This document shows positions 10,545-23,373 of a stretch of DNA of 64,000 bases, piece by piece. Under the pieces are notes generated by a model. The model saw nothing but the letters and a program-made list of their open reading frames with translations. It did not search any database and was not told where the DNA came from. The translations under genes were made by a program, and so were the position numbers. The DNA comes from Voacanga thouarsii (lineage: Eukaryota; Streptophyta; Magnoliopsida; Gentianales; Apocynaceae): assembly GCA_026120185.1 (NCBI GenBank), contig JANUWF010001691.1, positions 682,001 through 746,000 on the forward strand, given 5' to 3'. Position 1 is the stretch's first letter. Every line of letters begins with the position of its first letter.

Positions 10545-11069
10545 GCTTCTAGGAGTTCGAACATCCATTTTGATGAAACAATCAAAGATTTTGGTTTCAT
10601 TCAAAACATTGATGAGCCTTGTATATACAAGTAGGTTAGTGGGAGTGCAATCATTTTCTTACTATTTTATGTAAATGACATATTACTAATAGGAAATGAT
10701 ATACCTGTCTTGCAAACGGTTAAAGTTTGATTGTCTAAACAATTCTCTATGAAAGACCTTGGAGAAGCAACCTATATTCTTGGAATAAGGATCTATAGAG
10801 ATAGATCCAAAAGGTTGCTTGGTCTTTCACAGTCTACATACATAGATAAAGTGCTAAAGAAGTTTAGCATTGATCAATCCAAAAAGGGATTCTTACCCAT
10901 GTCACATAGTGTAAGCCTTTCAAAGTCGATGTCTCCCAAGACACAAGTTGAAAGGGATCACATGAGTAAGATTCCATATGTCTTGGTAGTTGGATCTATC
11001 ATGTATGCTATAATATGTACTAGGCCCAATGTATCTAGTGCTCTCAGTTTGACTAGCAGATACCAATCC
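10545..11069 (+). pseudogene. Reverse transcriptase C-half, inner Angela, cut by giant LTR
   Basis: Continues with NIHFDETIKDFGFIQNIDEPCIYK, then FYVNDILLIGND, where the catalytic YVDD box has become YVND, so the enzyme would be inactive. LSKQFSMKDLGEATYILGIRIYRDRSKRLLGLSQSTYIDKVLKKF, the GFLPMSHS block, and TSRYQS follow. Stops at 10542, 10632 and about 10728. The frame is interrupted at 11069 by a giant solo LTR and resumes at 15381 with DPGEGHW. Confidence 0.88.
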
Positions 11070-14000
11070 TAAAACACCCCACAACCTAGGCCCGATAGGG
11101 CCAGGGATGTCGCCCCATCCAAAGGACAAGGGGTCATTATAACAAGGTCACACAATCACAATAATAGGATAAAAATAACACTTTAAACTTAAAACTTATT
11201 ACAATCCAAGAATGAATTCAAGAATTCCAAAATCAAATCCATAATAAAAATTATCTACTCTCAACTCCCCAAAGCATTACACAAATTAAATATCAGAAAA
11301 ATCCTCCAAGGCAGGCAATATCTAGCTACTCATCCCCACAGCAGGATCGACCTGAAATCACGGTAAAAAGGATGATGAGACAAAAATCTCAGTAAGTCCG
11401 TGTGTACTTTGAGTGTCCATTGAAAATAGTTCGTAAATACAAAGTATGAAACCTTCATAAGAGAAATATTGGCAAGCAAAAAAAAAAAAAAAAAAAGTCA
11501 AAATCAAGAGTGGTGTTTTGGCTTTTCCAACCATACATGTTCAATAAAATCAACCACTCAAAAAGTGATCATGGGTTACCACACGTTGGGCCTATAACTA
11601 GTCAGAATGCCACACTTTGTGCAGACTGACAAAAGGTAGGTGATCGGCCTACTGGGCAAGATACTCCTCATTCTCTATATCCAAACAACCACCGGTTGTC
11701 CATTCTAGCAACACACAGTCACTTGACTGAAAAAAAAGAACTGCTAGCTCAGACCGGCACGACCTACTGGACTGTCATCCTATCCGGGAAGGATTTACCC
11801 CTCAGAGGTGGCCACCTAATGAAAGACTCACGCTAACCCTTCAAAGACTAGTTCTAGCAGTTCACCCTTATTGAGTACTCAATGTAACTTACCCCACTTG
11901 TGGAAAAAGGGAACATAACATAGTTCCACTAGAAAATGGCAATTAAGGGTTTCCAAAGTTTTTGTCAAAATCAGTTTTAGAAAGAGTTTTGAGTTGAGTA
12001 AATCTGCTTATTGATTTTCAAATAATTTGTTTGACGAAAATAAGATAGAAGACAATTCTCAATTGCCTTTACAGAAATGAGTGTCCATACACTCTACATT
12101 TGGCTTACCATAACAAACATTTTGCATCAAACAGGTTTTATGCAGGAGCTTACCTGATCCTTAGCTTGAGATAAAATAAAGGTCTTCAACAGCCGACCCA
12201 ACCCCGTCTGGGGTAAATATAAACCATAATCAAACTCAAGCTAAAATCCACTTTCACAATTAAAACTAGCTCAACTCACTATAACCATAATCCTAGTGTC
12301 CCAAGCTTTAAGGCCAGATAATAAATAAAAAGTGTTTACAAGCTAAGTCTAATTTGATATTTAAACATTTAGTGTTTTGGAAAATAGATACTAATAAGTT
12401 GAAGGTTTAAATCTTGCTAAAAATAAATTAGAGTTTATTTGATAAAGAGTCCTAGGTGGTATTAGGTAAAATAATGATTTATTAATAATTAATTGTTAGA
12501 AAATAATTGATAACTAAAATTAATTGAAAATAAATTTCAATGGGTCTTGATTGAAAGATAATAAATAAATTTTAATAGGTTTTGATTAAAAGATAATAAT
12601 TGAAAGATAATAAATTTTAATGGTATTTATGAATATAAGACTTACAAAATTAATATTTGTACATATTATGATTATTTATATAAAAGGCTTTATTTGATAT
12701 TATTATATATAATATCTATATATTTTATTTCTTTAATAAAAGCTATCATTTATTTGATTAAAATATCCTTATTATATAATAATCCAAATCTACCTTCCTA
12801 TGGTTTTCGAATTTACTAACAAAAATTATAATATTAAATATTTTATTGATGAAATAAAATTTGCTTAGACACAACTAGATCATGAACATATTTCTATTGC
12901 TAACCACAAATTTGAACATATACTCCACTTCAATTCATCAAATCATCCAAATCATGAATAAACGCACAGATCTAAATTTATCAAGGCATGATCCAACCTC
13001 TACTAGCATAAACATAATCATGGCTTTAACAATCATACATGAATATAAATCATATTCACCATAGGTGACATAATCTCTAGCATACTTGATCACAAATACT
13101 ACTTACGACATGGAGACATGCATTAAACCCTAAAACACCATACAACCAACTAAGATAATCAACTTATGCATAAATCTCATCTCCATCATATTAACACATT
13201 TATTCATTCTTCAATCTCAACTCATTACAACAATACATACTCAAATCCTATTTATAATCCATCTCCTACTAATATCATCCTAGAGACATGAATCTAAAAT
13301 TTAAAAGGAGGGTTGAAAAGGCTTACTTGATTGATGAGTACCTTGGAGGAGTTTCGAATGGATCTCAACTCCTAGGAGACTAGATTCGTCCAAGGGAGAT
13401 GAAGAAAGCATGGCCATTGGTGAAGAAATCATTCGGCCAAGAGGGAGAGGGTATTCGGCCAAGAAAGAGAGAGAGACAAAGAGAAGAAGAGAAGAAGAGA
13501 GTCCATTAGCTTGCTTACACACATATATATTCATTAGAGATTGAAGATTAGCGAAAATGAAATTAATTGAACAAACTTACCGTGAAGGTATTCTTGAGCC
13601 TTCACAAAAATATTGATTTTTTTATCCAAAAGAGAGTTGGATTTTGGAGTTTGATGTTAAAAGTGGTATGAATGGATTCACGACAGTGAGTAGATGAAAT
13701 CTGGAATTTTTCTGAAGAAGATTGAAGTGGTATTAGGCAAGAGAAGTGAGTAGGTATTCTTGGTGTTCTATGTGTGCTTGAATGTTGAAGAGGATGGAGA
13801 GATTTTGATTTGAAGCTGCCAAAATTTTGTGTAGGAGGAAATGTTGAATTGTTTGAGAGGTTTTGGGCAATTAAATTCCTGGTTTGGGAGGAAAAGGAAA
13901 GACTGGTTGTTTGAAATCCTAAAAGAATAATTTTGGGAATCGAATTTGGAAACAAAATATGGCAAGAATATCTTTGATCAAGGGAGAGCTTTTTTGGAAG

Positions 14001-15375
14001 CTGTAATGGCCGACTGAAAGCTAGGGATTCTGCTGGATGAAAGCTGGTTGAAGAAGCTTAATGGTGGTCGAAAAGAGGGAGTACAATGGTGAAGGAAAGG
14101 TCTAGTTGTTTAGAGGACATTTTATGGAAGTTTGCTAAATTAGGATTGTTGGAATTTTGGGCTTCAATCAAGGCATGATTGGAGTAATTGTTGGAGATAT
14201 TTTAGGGGCAGCCATGACTAGTTTTTTTTCGAGCAGTAGGCTGGGGAAGACAATGGAGTTTAGTTCAAGGCTGTTCAAGAGAATTTTGGACAGAAAGATG
14301 AGGAAGTTTTCGGACATGGCTGAAGATGATGTAAGGCTGGAAAAAAATTCTGCACAGGATTTCGCAAGTGCTGGAATTTTTTGGACAGTTTTTCCTGCCA
14401 TTTTTCCAGTTAGTTTGCAGAGGGTTTGAAGGGGACTTCAGAGATCTTTCAAGGCTGGTTTCCAGCCTTCTTTATGCTGCGATTTTGCCCAAAAAATTTT
14501 CTGGTTTTGCACAGCATTTGTACAGTCCGAATTTGGCCAGAAAATTTCAGATTTGAAGCTGGTCAAGAGGGCCATTTTCTGGCAGCATTTGGGAGGGAAT
14601 GATGGCTAAAAATTTCGACACTTTGCATACACAAGAAGCTGGGAAAAAAAACTCCAGAATACTTCATGAAGGAAATAAACATAGCTAGAGTAGAGATTTG
14701 AAGGTTTACTATGGAGATTAATTCTCTTGGAAACCTTCCCCAACTCCTACACATTTTCAATCCATAAAATGTCTTACACTTAGACATTTTGAACCTTCAA
14801 AGCCACAGCACTTTGCTGGAATTTTTCTAGAATGAAATTGGCTTAAATAAATTGCACAACTTAAGAAATTGAGAAGTAAGAAAAAGTAAGGATCAAGAAG
14901 GGTATGAATTCCCTTAGGAATTTTTGTAGGGTACAAGAGTAGGATTAGGGTCCTCCTATCATGTCTCCCCTAGGACATCACCTTTACCCTTCTCTAGAGC
15001 ACTCAAGGACGAAAATCTAACCTTCCCAAGCAAAAATAAAATTTAATCATGCTAGAGCTCCAATGATGGAATTTGAACCCAAAACCTTAAGAATTAATTC
15101 CAAAGCTCTAACCACAAAACCACCACAACTCTTGTTCTTATTTTCTCTCAAAAATATTTTTCCTATTTTGTCCTCAGGCTATCTCCCTATTTTCACCTCA
15201 AGCAAAAATTACCATTTTGCCCTTCTTACTCAATGAACATAATTAAGCCCTTGAGACTATAACACACAAATCCAAAGCATATAAAATTATATAAAAATAT
15301 ATTTAAATATGCAATAAAATATGATATACATCCTAACCCCCTTACTCTAAAATTGGTTTCGATTGGGGTTTCACA
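11070..15375 (+). mobile_element. Giant solo LTR, copy 1 (4306 bp), TSD AATCC
   Basis: Starts TAAAACACCCC (a mutated TGTAACACCCC) and ends GGGGTTTCACA. The ends are imperfect inverted repeats of the TG...CA type and are flanked by AATCC at 11065-11069 and 15376-15380. The target is the RNase H region of the inner Angela, whose reading frame continues across it. No polyprotein, PBS or PPT is present inside; the short open frames are not conserved as proteins. This is an LTR without its element, probably Ty3/gypsy with very long LTRs (Tekay/Del or Ogre-like, unproven). Strand follows the arbitrary convention TGTAACACCCC first. Very similar in sequence to copy 3. Confidence 0.88.
15067..15131 (-). 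other. tRNA-like segment with Pol III A/B boxes in giant LTR copy 1
   Basis: On the minus strand, an A-box-like GTGGTTTTGTGGTTAGAG is followed at tRNA spacing by GGGTTCAAATTCC (B box). The same segment is present in copies 2, 3 and 4. It resembles a decayed tRNA-Gln or a SINE head and is not a functional tRNA gene. Confidence 0.65.
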
Positions 15376-15380
15376 AATCC

Positions 15381-15965
15381 GACCCTGGTGAGGGTCATTG
15401 GCCGGCTGTAAAGAACATCCTTAAGTACTTATGAAGGACTAAGGATATGTTCTTAGTATGTGGAGAAGGTGATTTGAAAATAAATAGGTATACTGATGCC
15501 AGTTTTCAATCTAACAAAGATGATTTCAAATCACAATCCGGCTATGTGTTTACGTTATGTGGAGGGGCAATAAGTTGGAAAAGTTCCAAACAAGAGACTA
15601 TTGCCGACTCTATGACAGAAACTGAGTACATAGCTACTTCTGAAGCAGCTAAGGAGGCTGTTTGGATCAAGAAGTTCGTGACGGAACTGGGTGTGATTCT
15701 TAGTGTTGTTTGTCCAATAACTTTGTATTATGACAACAACAGAGCCAATGCACAAGCAAATGAGTCGCGGTCTCACCAATGATCCAAACACGTACTGCAA
15801 CACTATCATCTGATCTGGGAGATCATAGATAGGAATGATGTAAAGATAGAGGTAGTTCCTATAGATGAGAACATAGCTGACCCGCTTACGAAAGCACTAT
15901 CCCAAAAGAAACATGATTGTCATGTTGAGTCATTTGGTATTAGATACATAAATGATTGGCTCTAG
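15381..15965 (+). pseudogene. RNase H remnant, inner Angela
   Basis: Starts exactly after the duplicated AATCC with DPGEGHWPAVKNILKYL, then a stop, YTDASFQSNKDDFKSQSGYVFTL, GGAISWKSSKQETIADS, TETEYIATSEAAKEAVW, LYYDNNRANAQA, a stop, and NIADPLTKAL, ending GIRYINDWL* at 15965. All acidic RNase H residues (D, E, D, D) remain recognisable. Two in-frame stops disable it. Confidence 0.87.
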
Positions 15966-15967
15966 TA

Positions 15968-15979
15968 CAAATGAGAGTT
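15968..15979 (+). other. Polypurine tract of inner Angela
   Basis: CAAATGAGAGTT immediately before the 3' LTR, a decayed form of the lineage's AAGTGGGAGA tract that primes plus-strand synthesis. Confidence 0.6.
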
Positions 15980-18625
15980 TATTAGTGTTGTGCCCTAGAG
16001 ACAATCACTGATACATTGTATATGACAAATTTTCTTTTAATAAAAAGCATTATTTATCTTATAATTTCTTTTGTTTAATTTAAGCAATATAACTGTTCAA
16101 TAAAGTCCCTAGTACAACACTGTGTTAAGGGAAATTATGATAGAGATCATGATATGAGATTCCTACTTCACTAGATGGTGTGGGTACTTAAATAGTCCCT
16201 AGTTATAGTATTAATGAGACGGGACATCATTAATACGTTAAGACTGGCATGTGTTAGACTTCCTGATTTGATCAGGCCTTGGTTCTCATAACCGTGAGTA
16301 TTGAGATACTCAAAGTTAACACATGAATGCTTGTTAATGGAACAAGTTCATTGGATGACCTAGCTTTGAGATAATCACATGGATAACTATTTAGTGCCAG
16401 TGATATAATCTCAATATAGCAAACGTGCAAGTATCTTTAGACCTGAGATCTCCAAAGTACTTTGTTTGCTAAACTTTGTACTTTGATTCCAATCTCCAAA
16501 GCTCGATCGAGCGGCGCCTATGGTATGGACATTGGGTTCATTGTGAGGCAAACGAAAGTAGTTGAGAGGGTCAATAAAGGATTCACCATTCCTAATAGTA
16601 GGGGTGAATATCTCACGGCAACTTGTAGGAATTACTACTCAAAAAGTCCTTGACCAAGGCAATTGTGTATTGAAAATAGTTCCAATTGATACACATCTAG
16701 AGTAGTGGGTTCCTGGTACAAGTACAATTGTATTTGGGCCAGAATTTTTTCTGGAGGGAGTTGGCACTAATTCCGTACTCCAAATCAAATGAGATATTGT
16801 ATGGTGAAATAAGTTAATTGCACTGAAGTTTGTTAATGAAGGGTTCATGTCAAGCCACTTGACTTCCTGGACTCTTGGGTGGTCATGATGTGTTGCTAGA
16901 TACCGCTCATGATCTGTGAATAGGGGTTTATTAATTGATGAATTAATAAACCAATCTTGATTAGAATTAATATGATTAATTCTAATTAAGTATGGATTAT
17001 TAATCTCAAAGACATTTGGATTAATTCATATTCTCTACCAATTGATTGGGAAACCTAATAGGTCACACACAATGTGGGATTATATACTCAAGATGTTGTT
17101 TGATGACATAGCGGGGTTAATTGAGAGAAAGAGAAGTTGTTGTGAATAAATTATAATTAGTTATAATTTGTAACCCAAGTTGTAATTGTGAGAATTTGAT
17201 ATTTCCAATTACAATTAGGGAATTCTAATTGGATTAGAATTCTCAGTTTTGGAAAAGGAATTTTGTGTGATATATAGTAGATATAACACATGTAAACCCT
17301 AGCTGATGAGATACACGAAATCCCCAGCCAAGTCACACGTTTTTCCCTTCTTCTCTCTCCCACTCATTTTCCTGAAAATAAGAGAACCTTAGCCGCCATT
17401 ATTGTTTCTACTAGCATAGAAATTTTGGTGCTCAAGTATTCCTCTGTGTGGATTACTATTAGAGATAATCACACACTGTGATAATAGTGGTTAGACGTTC
17501 AACTCACGTGGAGGTTTATCACGAAGATTGCTGGATCGCGCCTCAACTCAAAGAAGAAAACTTTGTTCTTCGGACGATCACCTAAAGGTAACAAGCTGTT
17601 ATCTTTTGTGTAACACCCCACTACCTAGGCCCGCCAAGGCTAGGGATGTCGCCCCGTCCAAAAGACAATGGGTCTTTATAACGAGGACACACAAATATAA
17701 TAGCGGAAATAAAATGATACTTCAACTTAAAATTTATTACAACTAGAAAGAAATAATAATAAATCCAAGAATACTCAAAACAAATCCATAATAAAAATTC
17801 ATCCGATCTCAGCTCTCCCAACATTACACAAAATAAATCCTCAGAAAATTCTTCCAAAGCAGACAATATATAGTTACTCATGCCCACAGCAGGATGGACC
17901 TGAAATCATGATAAAATGGTGGTGAGACAGAAATCTCAGTAAGTCCGTATATGCTTTGGGTGTTTAGTGAAAACAGTTCGTGGATGCAAAGTGTGAAACC
18001 TTTATAAAAGAAATACTGGCAAGCAATAACATTAGTCAAAAGCAAGAGTGGCGTTTTGGCTTTTCCAGCCATACATAAGTAATAAAATCAACCACTCGAA
18101 AGAAAGGGATATGGGTTACCACACGTTGGGCCCCATAACCGGTCAGAATGCCGACACTTTGTGCAGACTGACAAAAGTAGGTGATCGGACTACTGGGCAA
18201 GATACTCCTCCTTCTCTATACCCAAACAACAACCGGGTGTCCATTTCGACAAACCACAGTCACTTGACTGAAAACAAATTGCTAGCTCGGACCGGCACGA
18301 CTCACTGGACTGACATCTTATCCGGGAAGGACTTACCCCTCAGAGGTGGCCACCTACTGAGAGACTTACCCTAACCCTTCAAAGACTAGTCCTAGTAGTC
18401 CACCCTTACTGAGTACTCAACGACGTTTCCCACTTGGGATAAAATGAACAAAACACTGTTCCACATGAAAATGGCAATTTATGGGCTTTCCAAAGTCTTT
18501 AACAAAATCAGTTTTAGGAAGAGTTTGAGTTTGAGTAAATCTGCTCATTGGCTTTCAAATATTTCAAATGTTTGAAATAAGAAATGATTTAACCCTCAAT
18601 TGCCTTTACATAAATGAGTGTCCAT

Positions 18626-20241
18626 TGTTAGTGTTCTGCCCTAGAGGCAATCACTTATACCATGTATATTGCATATTAAATTAATAAGAGATATTCTTAA
18701 TCTTTCAGTTTGATTGTTATATCTAAATATGTGTACAAACCGTTAGATAAAGTCCCTACTATTATAATCCCCAGTCAAAGTATTGATAAGATGGGACATT
18801 ATTAATACGCCAAGACTGGCACATGTTATATCTCTTGATTAGATCAAGCGGTGGTTCTCATATCCATGGGTATTGGGATACTCAGGATTAACGTGTGGAT
18901 ACTTGTTTTGAAACAAGTTTATTGGATGACCTAGCTACGAGATAATCACTTGGATAACTATTTAGTGCCAGTGATAGAATCTCATTATAGCAAGTGTGCA
19001 AGTATCCTTAGACTTGAGATCTCCAAGGTAATTTGCTTATCGAGCGTTGTACTTTGATTCTAATCTTTGGAGTCTTGTCTAGGACCGCCTATGGGATGGA
19101 TATTGGGTACAACGTAAAGTAAACGAAAGTAGTTGAGAGGGTCAATAAAGATTCACCACTCCTAATAGTAGGAGAGTATATCTCAAGGCCACTTGTATAA
19201 ATCATTACTCATGGAGTCCTTGGCCAAGGCGACTATGTGATGTAAATGGTTCCAATTGATACACATATCGAGTAATGGATTTCTTGAACAAGTACTAAAA
19301 TATTTAGGCCAAAATTAATAATATTCTTGAGGGAGTTAGCACTAATTCCATGCTCTAGACTGAATGAGATATTGTATGTTGAAAGGAGTTTATTGCACTG
19401 ATAATTTGCTATTGAAAGGTTCATGTCAAGCCAATTGACTTTCTGGACTTTTGGGTGGTCAAGAGTCATTGCTAGATGTCGCTCTTGGTATGCTAAATAT
19501 GAATTTATTAATTAGAGATTAATAAATTTAATCCTTTATTTTATTAAGGATTATTAATTCTAATATTGTTAGAATTAATTCATATTATGCTACCAATAAG
19601 ACCAGGAAACCTAATGGGTCACACACAATAAAGGTTTGAATGCTCAAATATATTATTTGATAATATTGTAGGGTTAATTAAGAGAAGGGAATATATTTAT
19701 AGGTGAGTTATAAGTTTGTTATAATTCATGGGACCTAATTGTAATTAAGTAAGCTTCAAGGACCAATTTGTTGACAATTGGATGTTGAAGGACTAAGTTG
19801 CAATTTATGATAATTATAAATCTATAAATATAAGCAAACGCTTTCCTTAGGGTTAGAGACTGACTATTCACGCAATAACAGAGAGACCATTTCTCTGCCT
19901 CTCTCTTGATCAAACCCTAGCCGTCTCTCTTCTTGATCAAAACCCTAGCCTCCTGAATTCTACTAGCATAGAATTGTGAGATTGTGAGCATTCAACCTTG
20001 CGTGGATTATCATTAGGGGGAGTTCTTTCTTGGACTTCAGTTGAGCTGCAGTGAACAGTTTTGGATAATCTGGATCGCGCCTGCTTTCTTGTTTCTGAAA
20101 TTTTTGAATTCCGGCTTCACGAGGTAATAGACGCAATCTTCTCATTTTTCCTGTTTCTATTGCAAACCCGTAATCCATGGCTTGGATTTCTTGTTGTTTT
20201 CCGCTGCACTTAATCTGATTATGCATGATAGAAATCCTACA
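18626..20241 (+). mobile_element. Angela-like solo LTR (1616 bp), TSD TCCAT (level 5)
   Basis: Starts TGTTAGTGTTCTGCCCTAGAGG and ends AATCCTACA, flanked by TCCAT at 18621-18625 and 20242-20246. Over most of its length it aligns with the Angela LTRs at 4165 and 15980 but its end differs (CCTACA against CCCAACA), so it is a distinct subfamily. No internal domain is present, hence a solo LTR produced by LTR-LTR recombination. It is the innermost insertion of the nest. Confidence 0.9.
19823..19830 (+). promoter_or_regulatory. TATA box of the Angela-like solo LTR
   Basis: TATAAATA, about 410 bp before the LTR end, matches the position of the TATA-like site in the inner Angela LTR (5462). The site is intact, so this solo LTR could still drive transcription rightward. 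This is an inference from sequence only. Confidence 0.6.
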
Positions 20242-20902
20242 TCCATGCACTCTACACTTGGCTTGCCATAATAAACATTTTATATCAAACAGGTTTTATG
20301 CAAGAGCTTACCTGATTCTTGCTCACAATAACAAGGTCTCCAACAGCAGACCTAACCCCACATGGGCAAATACAAATCACAATCAATTTCAAGCCACAAA
20401 CTTCTTCCTTAATTTTAAATCGACTCAACTTACTACTACCATGATCCTAGTGTCCCAAGCTTTAAGGTTAAACAATAAGTAAATAGGTTTAAGAGTTGAG
20501 CCTAGCACAATTATTTAAAATAATTAATGGTTTGGGAAATAAATTTAATAAGTTGAAAGATTAAATCTTGTTAGGAAAAATTTAGAGTTTGTTTGATCAA
20601 GAGTTCTAGGTAGTATTAAATAAAATATTGATTTATTAATAATTTAGTTGTTAGAAAATAATTGGTAGCTAAAATTAGTTGAAAATAAATTTAATGAGTC
20701 TCACTTGAACAATATTAAATAAATTCTTAAGGAGTTTTGATCAGAAGATAATAGTTAAATTTTTAGTAATATGTATTCTACTAATTGTAATTATTTTCAT
20801 AAAGGCTTTAATTGATCTCATTATATTAAGTAATATATACATATATATATATATTATTTTTCTAGCAAAAATCATTATTTGTTTGACTAAAATATCCTAT
20901 AT

Positions 20903-20904
<2 letters not shown>

Positions 20905-20940
<36 letters not shown>
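20905..20940. repeat. (AT)18 microsatellite in giant LTR copy 2
   Basis: Uninterrupted AT dinucleotides. The corresponding places in copies 1 and 3 have only short TATA runs, so this is a copy-specific expansion. Confidence 0.95.
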
Positions 20941-20942
<2 letters not shown>

Positions 20943-21383
20943 CAATCCAAATCTACCCTTCCTAGGGTTTTTTTTTCTTTCGAAAATACTAAGAGAAATT
21001 ATTTTATTGAATATTTTATTCATGAAGTAAAAATTTGTTTGGGGACAACTAAATCATGATCAAATTCCCATGGCTAACCACAATCAATACATACACAATC
21101 CTTTAATTCATCAAATCATCCAAATCATGCATACAAGAATAGATCTCAACTTATCAACACATGATATAACCCTTACTAGCATAAACAAGATCATGGCTTC
21201 AATATTAATCCATCATGAATATAAACCCTATTCACCAAAGGTGATATAATCTCTAGCATATTCATAACATATACTACTTATGACATGCATCAACCTCAAA
21301 TCATCATATAATCATCCAAGACAATCCTTCTATGCATAAATCCCATCTCCTTCACAATCATACATATATTCATACTCCAATCT

Positions 21384-21388
<5 letters not shown>

Positions 21389-21422
<34 letters not shown>
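21389..21422. repeat. (AT)n microsatellite in giant LTR copy 2
   Basis: A second AT run of about 17 units, again absent at the matching positions of copies 1 and 3. Confidence 0.95.
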
Positions 21423-21426
<4 letters not shown>

Positions 21427-23307
21427 CTCAAATCCTATCACCATCCACCTATTATCATTATCACCCTATAGACATAATTCTAGAGTTTAAAAAAAGGATT
21501 GATGGTACTTACTTGATTGATGAATGCCTCGAAGGAGTTTAGAGTAGATTTCAACTCCTAGATGTCTAACTTTGTCCAAATGAGATGGCGAGAGCATGAT
21601 TATGGAGAAGAAGTCATCCGGCCAAGGGAGAGGAGTTTCGGCCGTGAGAGAGAGAGAGAGAGAAGAAGAAGAAGAAGAGATCATTAGCATGTTTACTCAC
21701 ATAGGTTCCCACTAGAGATCAAGTTTGGAGAGGATGAAGTTGATAGAGTAAATTTACCTTGAAGATGTTCTTGTCCTTCACAGAAATTTCTGCTTTTGAT
21801 CCGAAGTAGCAAGATGTTTTGAGGAGTTTGATGTTAATAATGGTGTTTATGGACTTACAACAGTGAGTAGATCAAATCTGGAAGTTTTTGAGAGGATTTG
21901 AGATGGTTTGAAGGGGTATTAAGTGTAGGAAAGAGGTAGGTGTTCTTGGTGTAGTGTGTGTGTTCTTGGAGCTTGAGAGATTTTGAGAGATTGTAGTGTA
22001 TAGCTGCCGAATTTCTGTGAGAGATAGGGCTGACCGAATTTCTTTAAGGTTTAGGGAGTTGTTTCTCTGATTTGAAAGGGAAAATTAAAGGTTATTTGTT
22101 ACAATCTTTGAAGAATATTTTTAGGAAGTGAATTTGGAAACTAAATATTCCAAGAATATCTTGATTGTTGGATAGCTTTGGAAGTCTGCCATGGCTAACT
22201 GTTTGAGCAGAATTTTGGTGGGATTAATGCTAGTTTATGGAAGCTTATGGTGGCCAAAAGTAGGGTTCTTATTGGTGAAGAAGATGTTTGCTCAATTGAG
22301 TAAGATTTTATGGAAGGTTGCTAAACAAGGATGGCTGGAATTTTGGAAACCAATCAAGCTAAATTGCAAGGATTTGTTGGAGAGATTTACGGACAGCCAT
22401 TGCTGCCTTTCGTCCAGAAGCTTGAGGGAAACAGTGGAGCTCTGATAATGGAGGTTTAAGGAAGGTTTTGACATATTAGGTCTGGTGTTTCGGCTGGAAG
22501 AAAAATAGGAAACAAAGCTGGAAGTTTGGACTACCCAAAATTTCGCTAAACAGAAATTTCTGGGCAGATTTTCGGCTGCCACTTCCAGCCAATTTGTAGA
22601 GAGATTGAAGGGGGATTTCTGGGGTATTCAAGGCTAGTTTCCATCCTTCTTTATGGAGGAAAAACATGGCTAAGGTACTGAACAAAATCTGGAAGAAATC
22701 AGCTTGGTTTTGGACCTCCAAAGTAGCGATTTTGCCAAGAATTTTCATTGGTTTTGCACAGCCTTTGTTCAGCCCGAAAATGACAGAAATAATTTATGTT
22801 TCAAACTGATCTTAAGGCCATTTTCTGGCAACATTTGGGAGGGAAATTCAGCTAAGAAGCTCGACAATTTGAAGGTACAACAAGCTGAAAAATTTCAGCT
22901 CATTCTAAGAAGTAAGATGAACTAGTCTAGAGTGAAATTTCAGCAAGCTTACTAGAGGGATTTTTCCCCTTGGAATTTCCTACCATTCTTCCACATTTTT
23001 TAGACCATGAGAAGCCTTTTACTAGGACATTTTGAACTCACAAGATCACAGCATTTTACTGAAATTTCTGGAAAGAAAATGGATAGAACATCTTGATCAA
23101 ACCAAGGAGTTGAAAATTAAGGAAAATTAAGGATCAAGGGAAAATGAATTCCCTTTAAGAAATTCGAGTAGAGTAAAGGAGTGGAATGAGAATACTCCTA
23201 ACATGTCTCTCTTAGGACCATCATCCCTACCTTACTCTAAGCTCATAAGACCAAAATTTCCTCCACTAAGTAAAAATAAAATTTAATCTAGCTAAAGCTT
23301 CTATGAT

Positions 23308-23373
23308 GGAATTTGAACCCAAGACCTCAAGAATTAATTCCAAAGCTCTAACCACTACACCATAACAACTCTT
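23308..23373 (-). other. tRNA-like segment with best-preserved Pol III boxes (giant LTR copy 2)
   Basis: On the minus strand the A box TGGTGTAGTGG (23352-23362) is followed 32 nt later by the B-box-like GGTTCAAATTCC (23308-23319), the spacing of a real tRNA. TGGTGTAGTGGTTAG is also the D-arm of plant tRNA-Gln as I remember it. The acceptor and T stems do not pair well, so it is tRNA-derived, not a tRNA. Confidence 0.7.

Noticed and set aside
13301..13534. Minus-strand short ORF in giant LTR copy 1 with a relative at 21487-21690
   Set aside because: The similarity simply follows nucleotide similarity of the LTRs. The N-termini come from GA/CT-rich microsatellite sequence, and copies 3 and 4 do not keep the frame.
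20905..21422. AT-rich microsatellites as a possible matrix attachment or origin
   Set aside because: They are copy-specific dinucleotide expansions inside a solo LTR. Nothing else supports a function.
23308..23373. Functional tRNA gene
   Set aside because: A/B boxes and spacing are tRNA-like, but acceptor and T stems do not pair properly and no clear anticodon loop or 3' end is formed.
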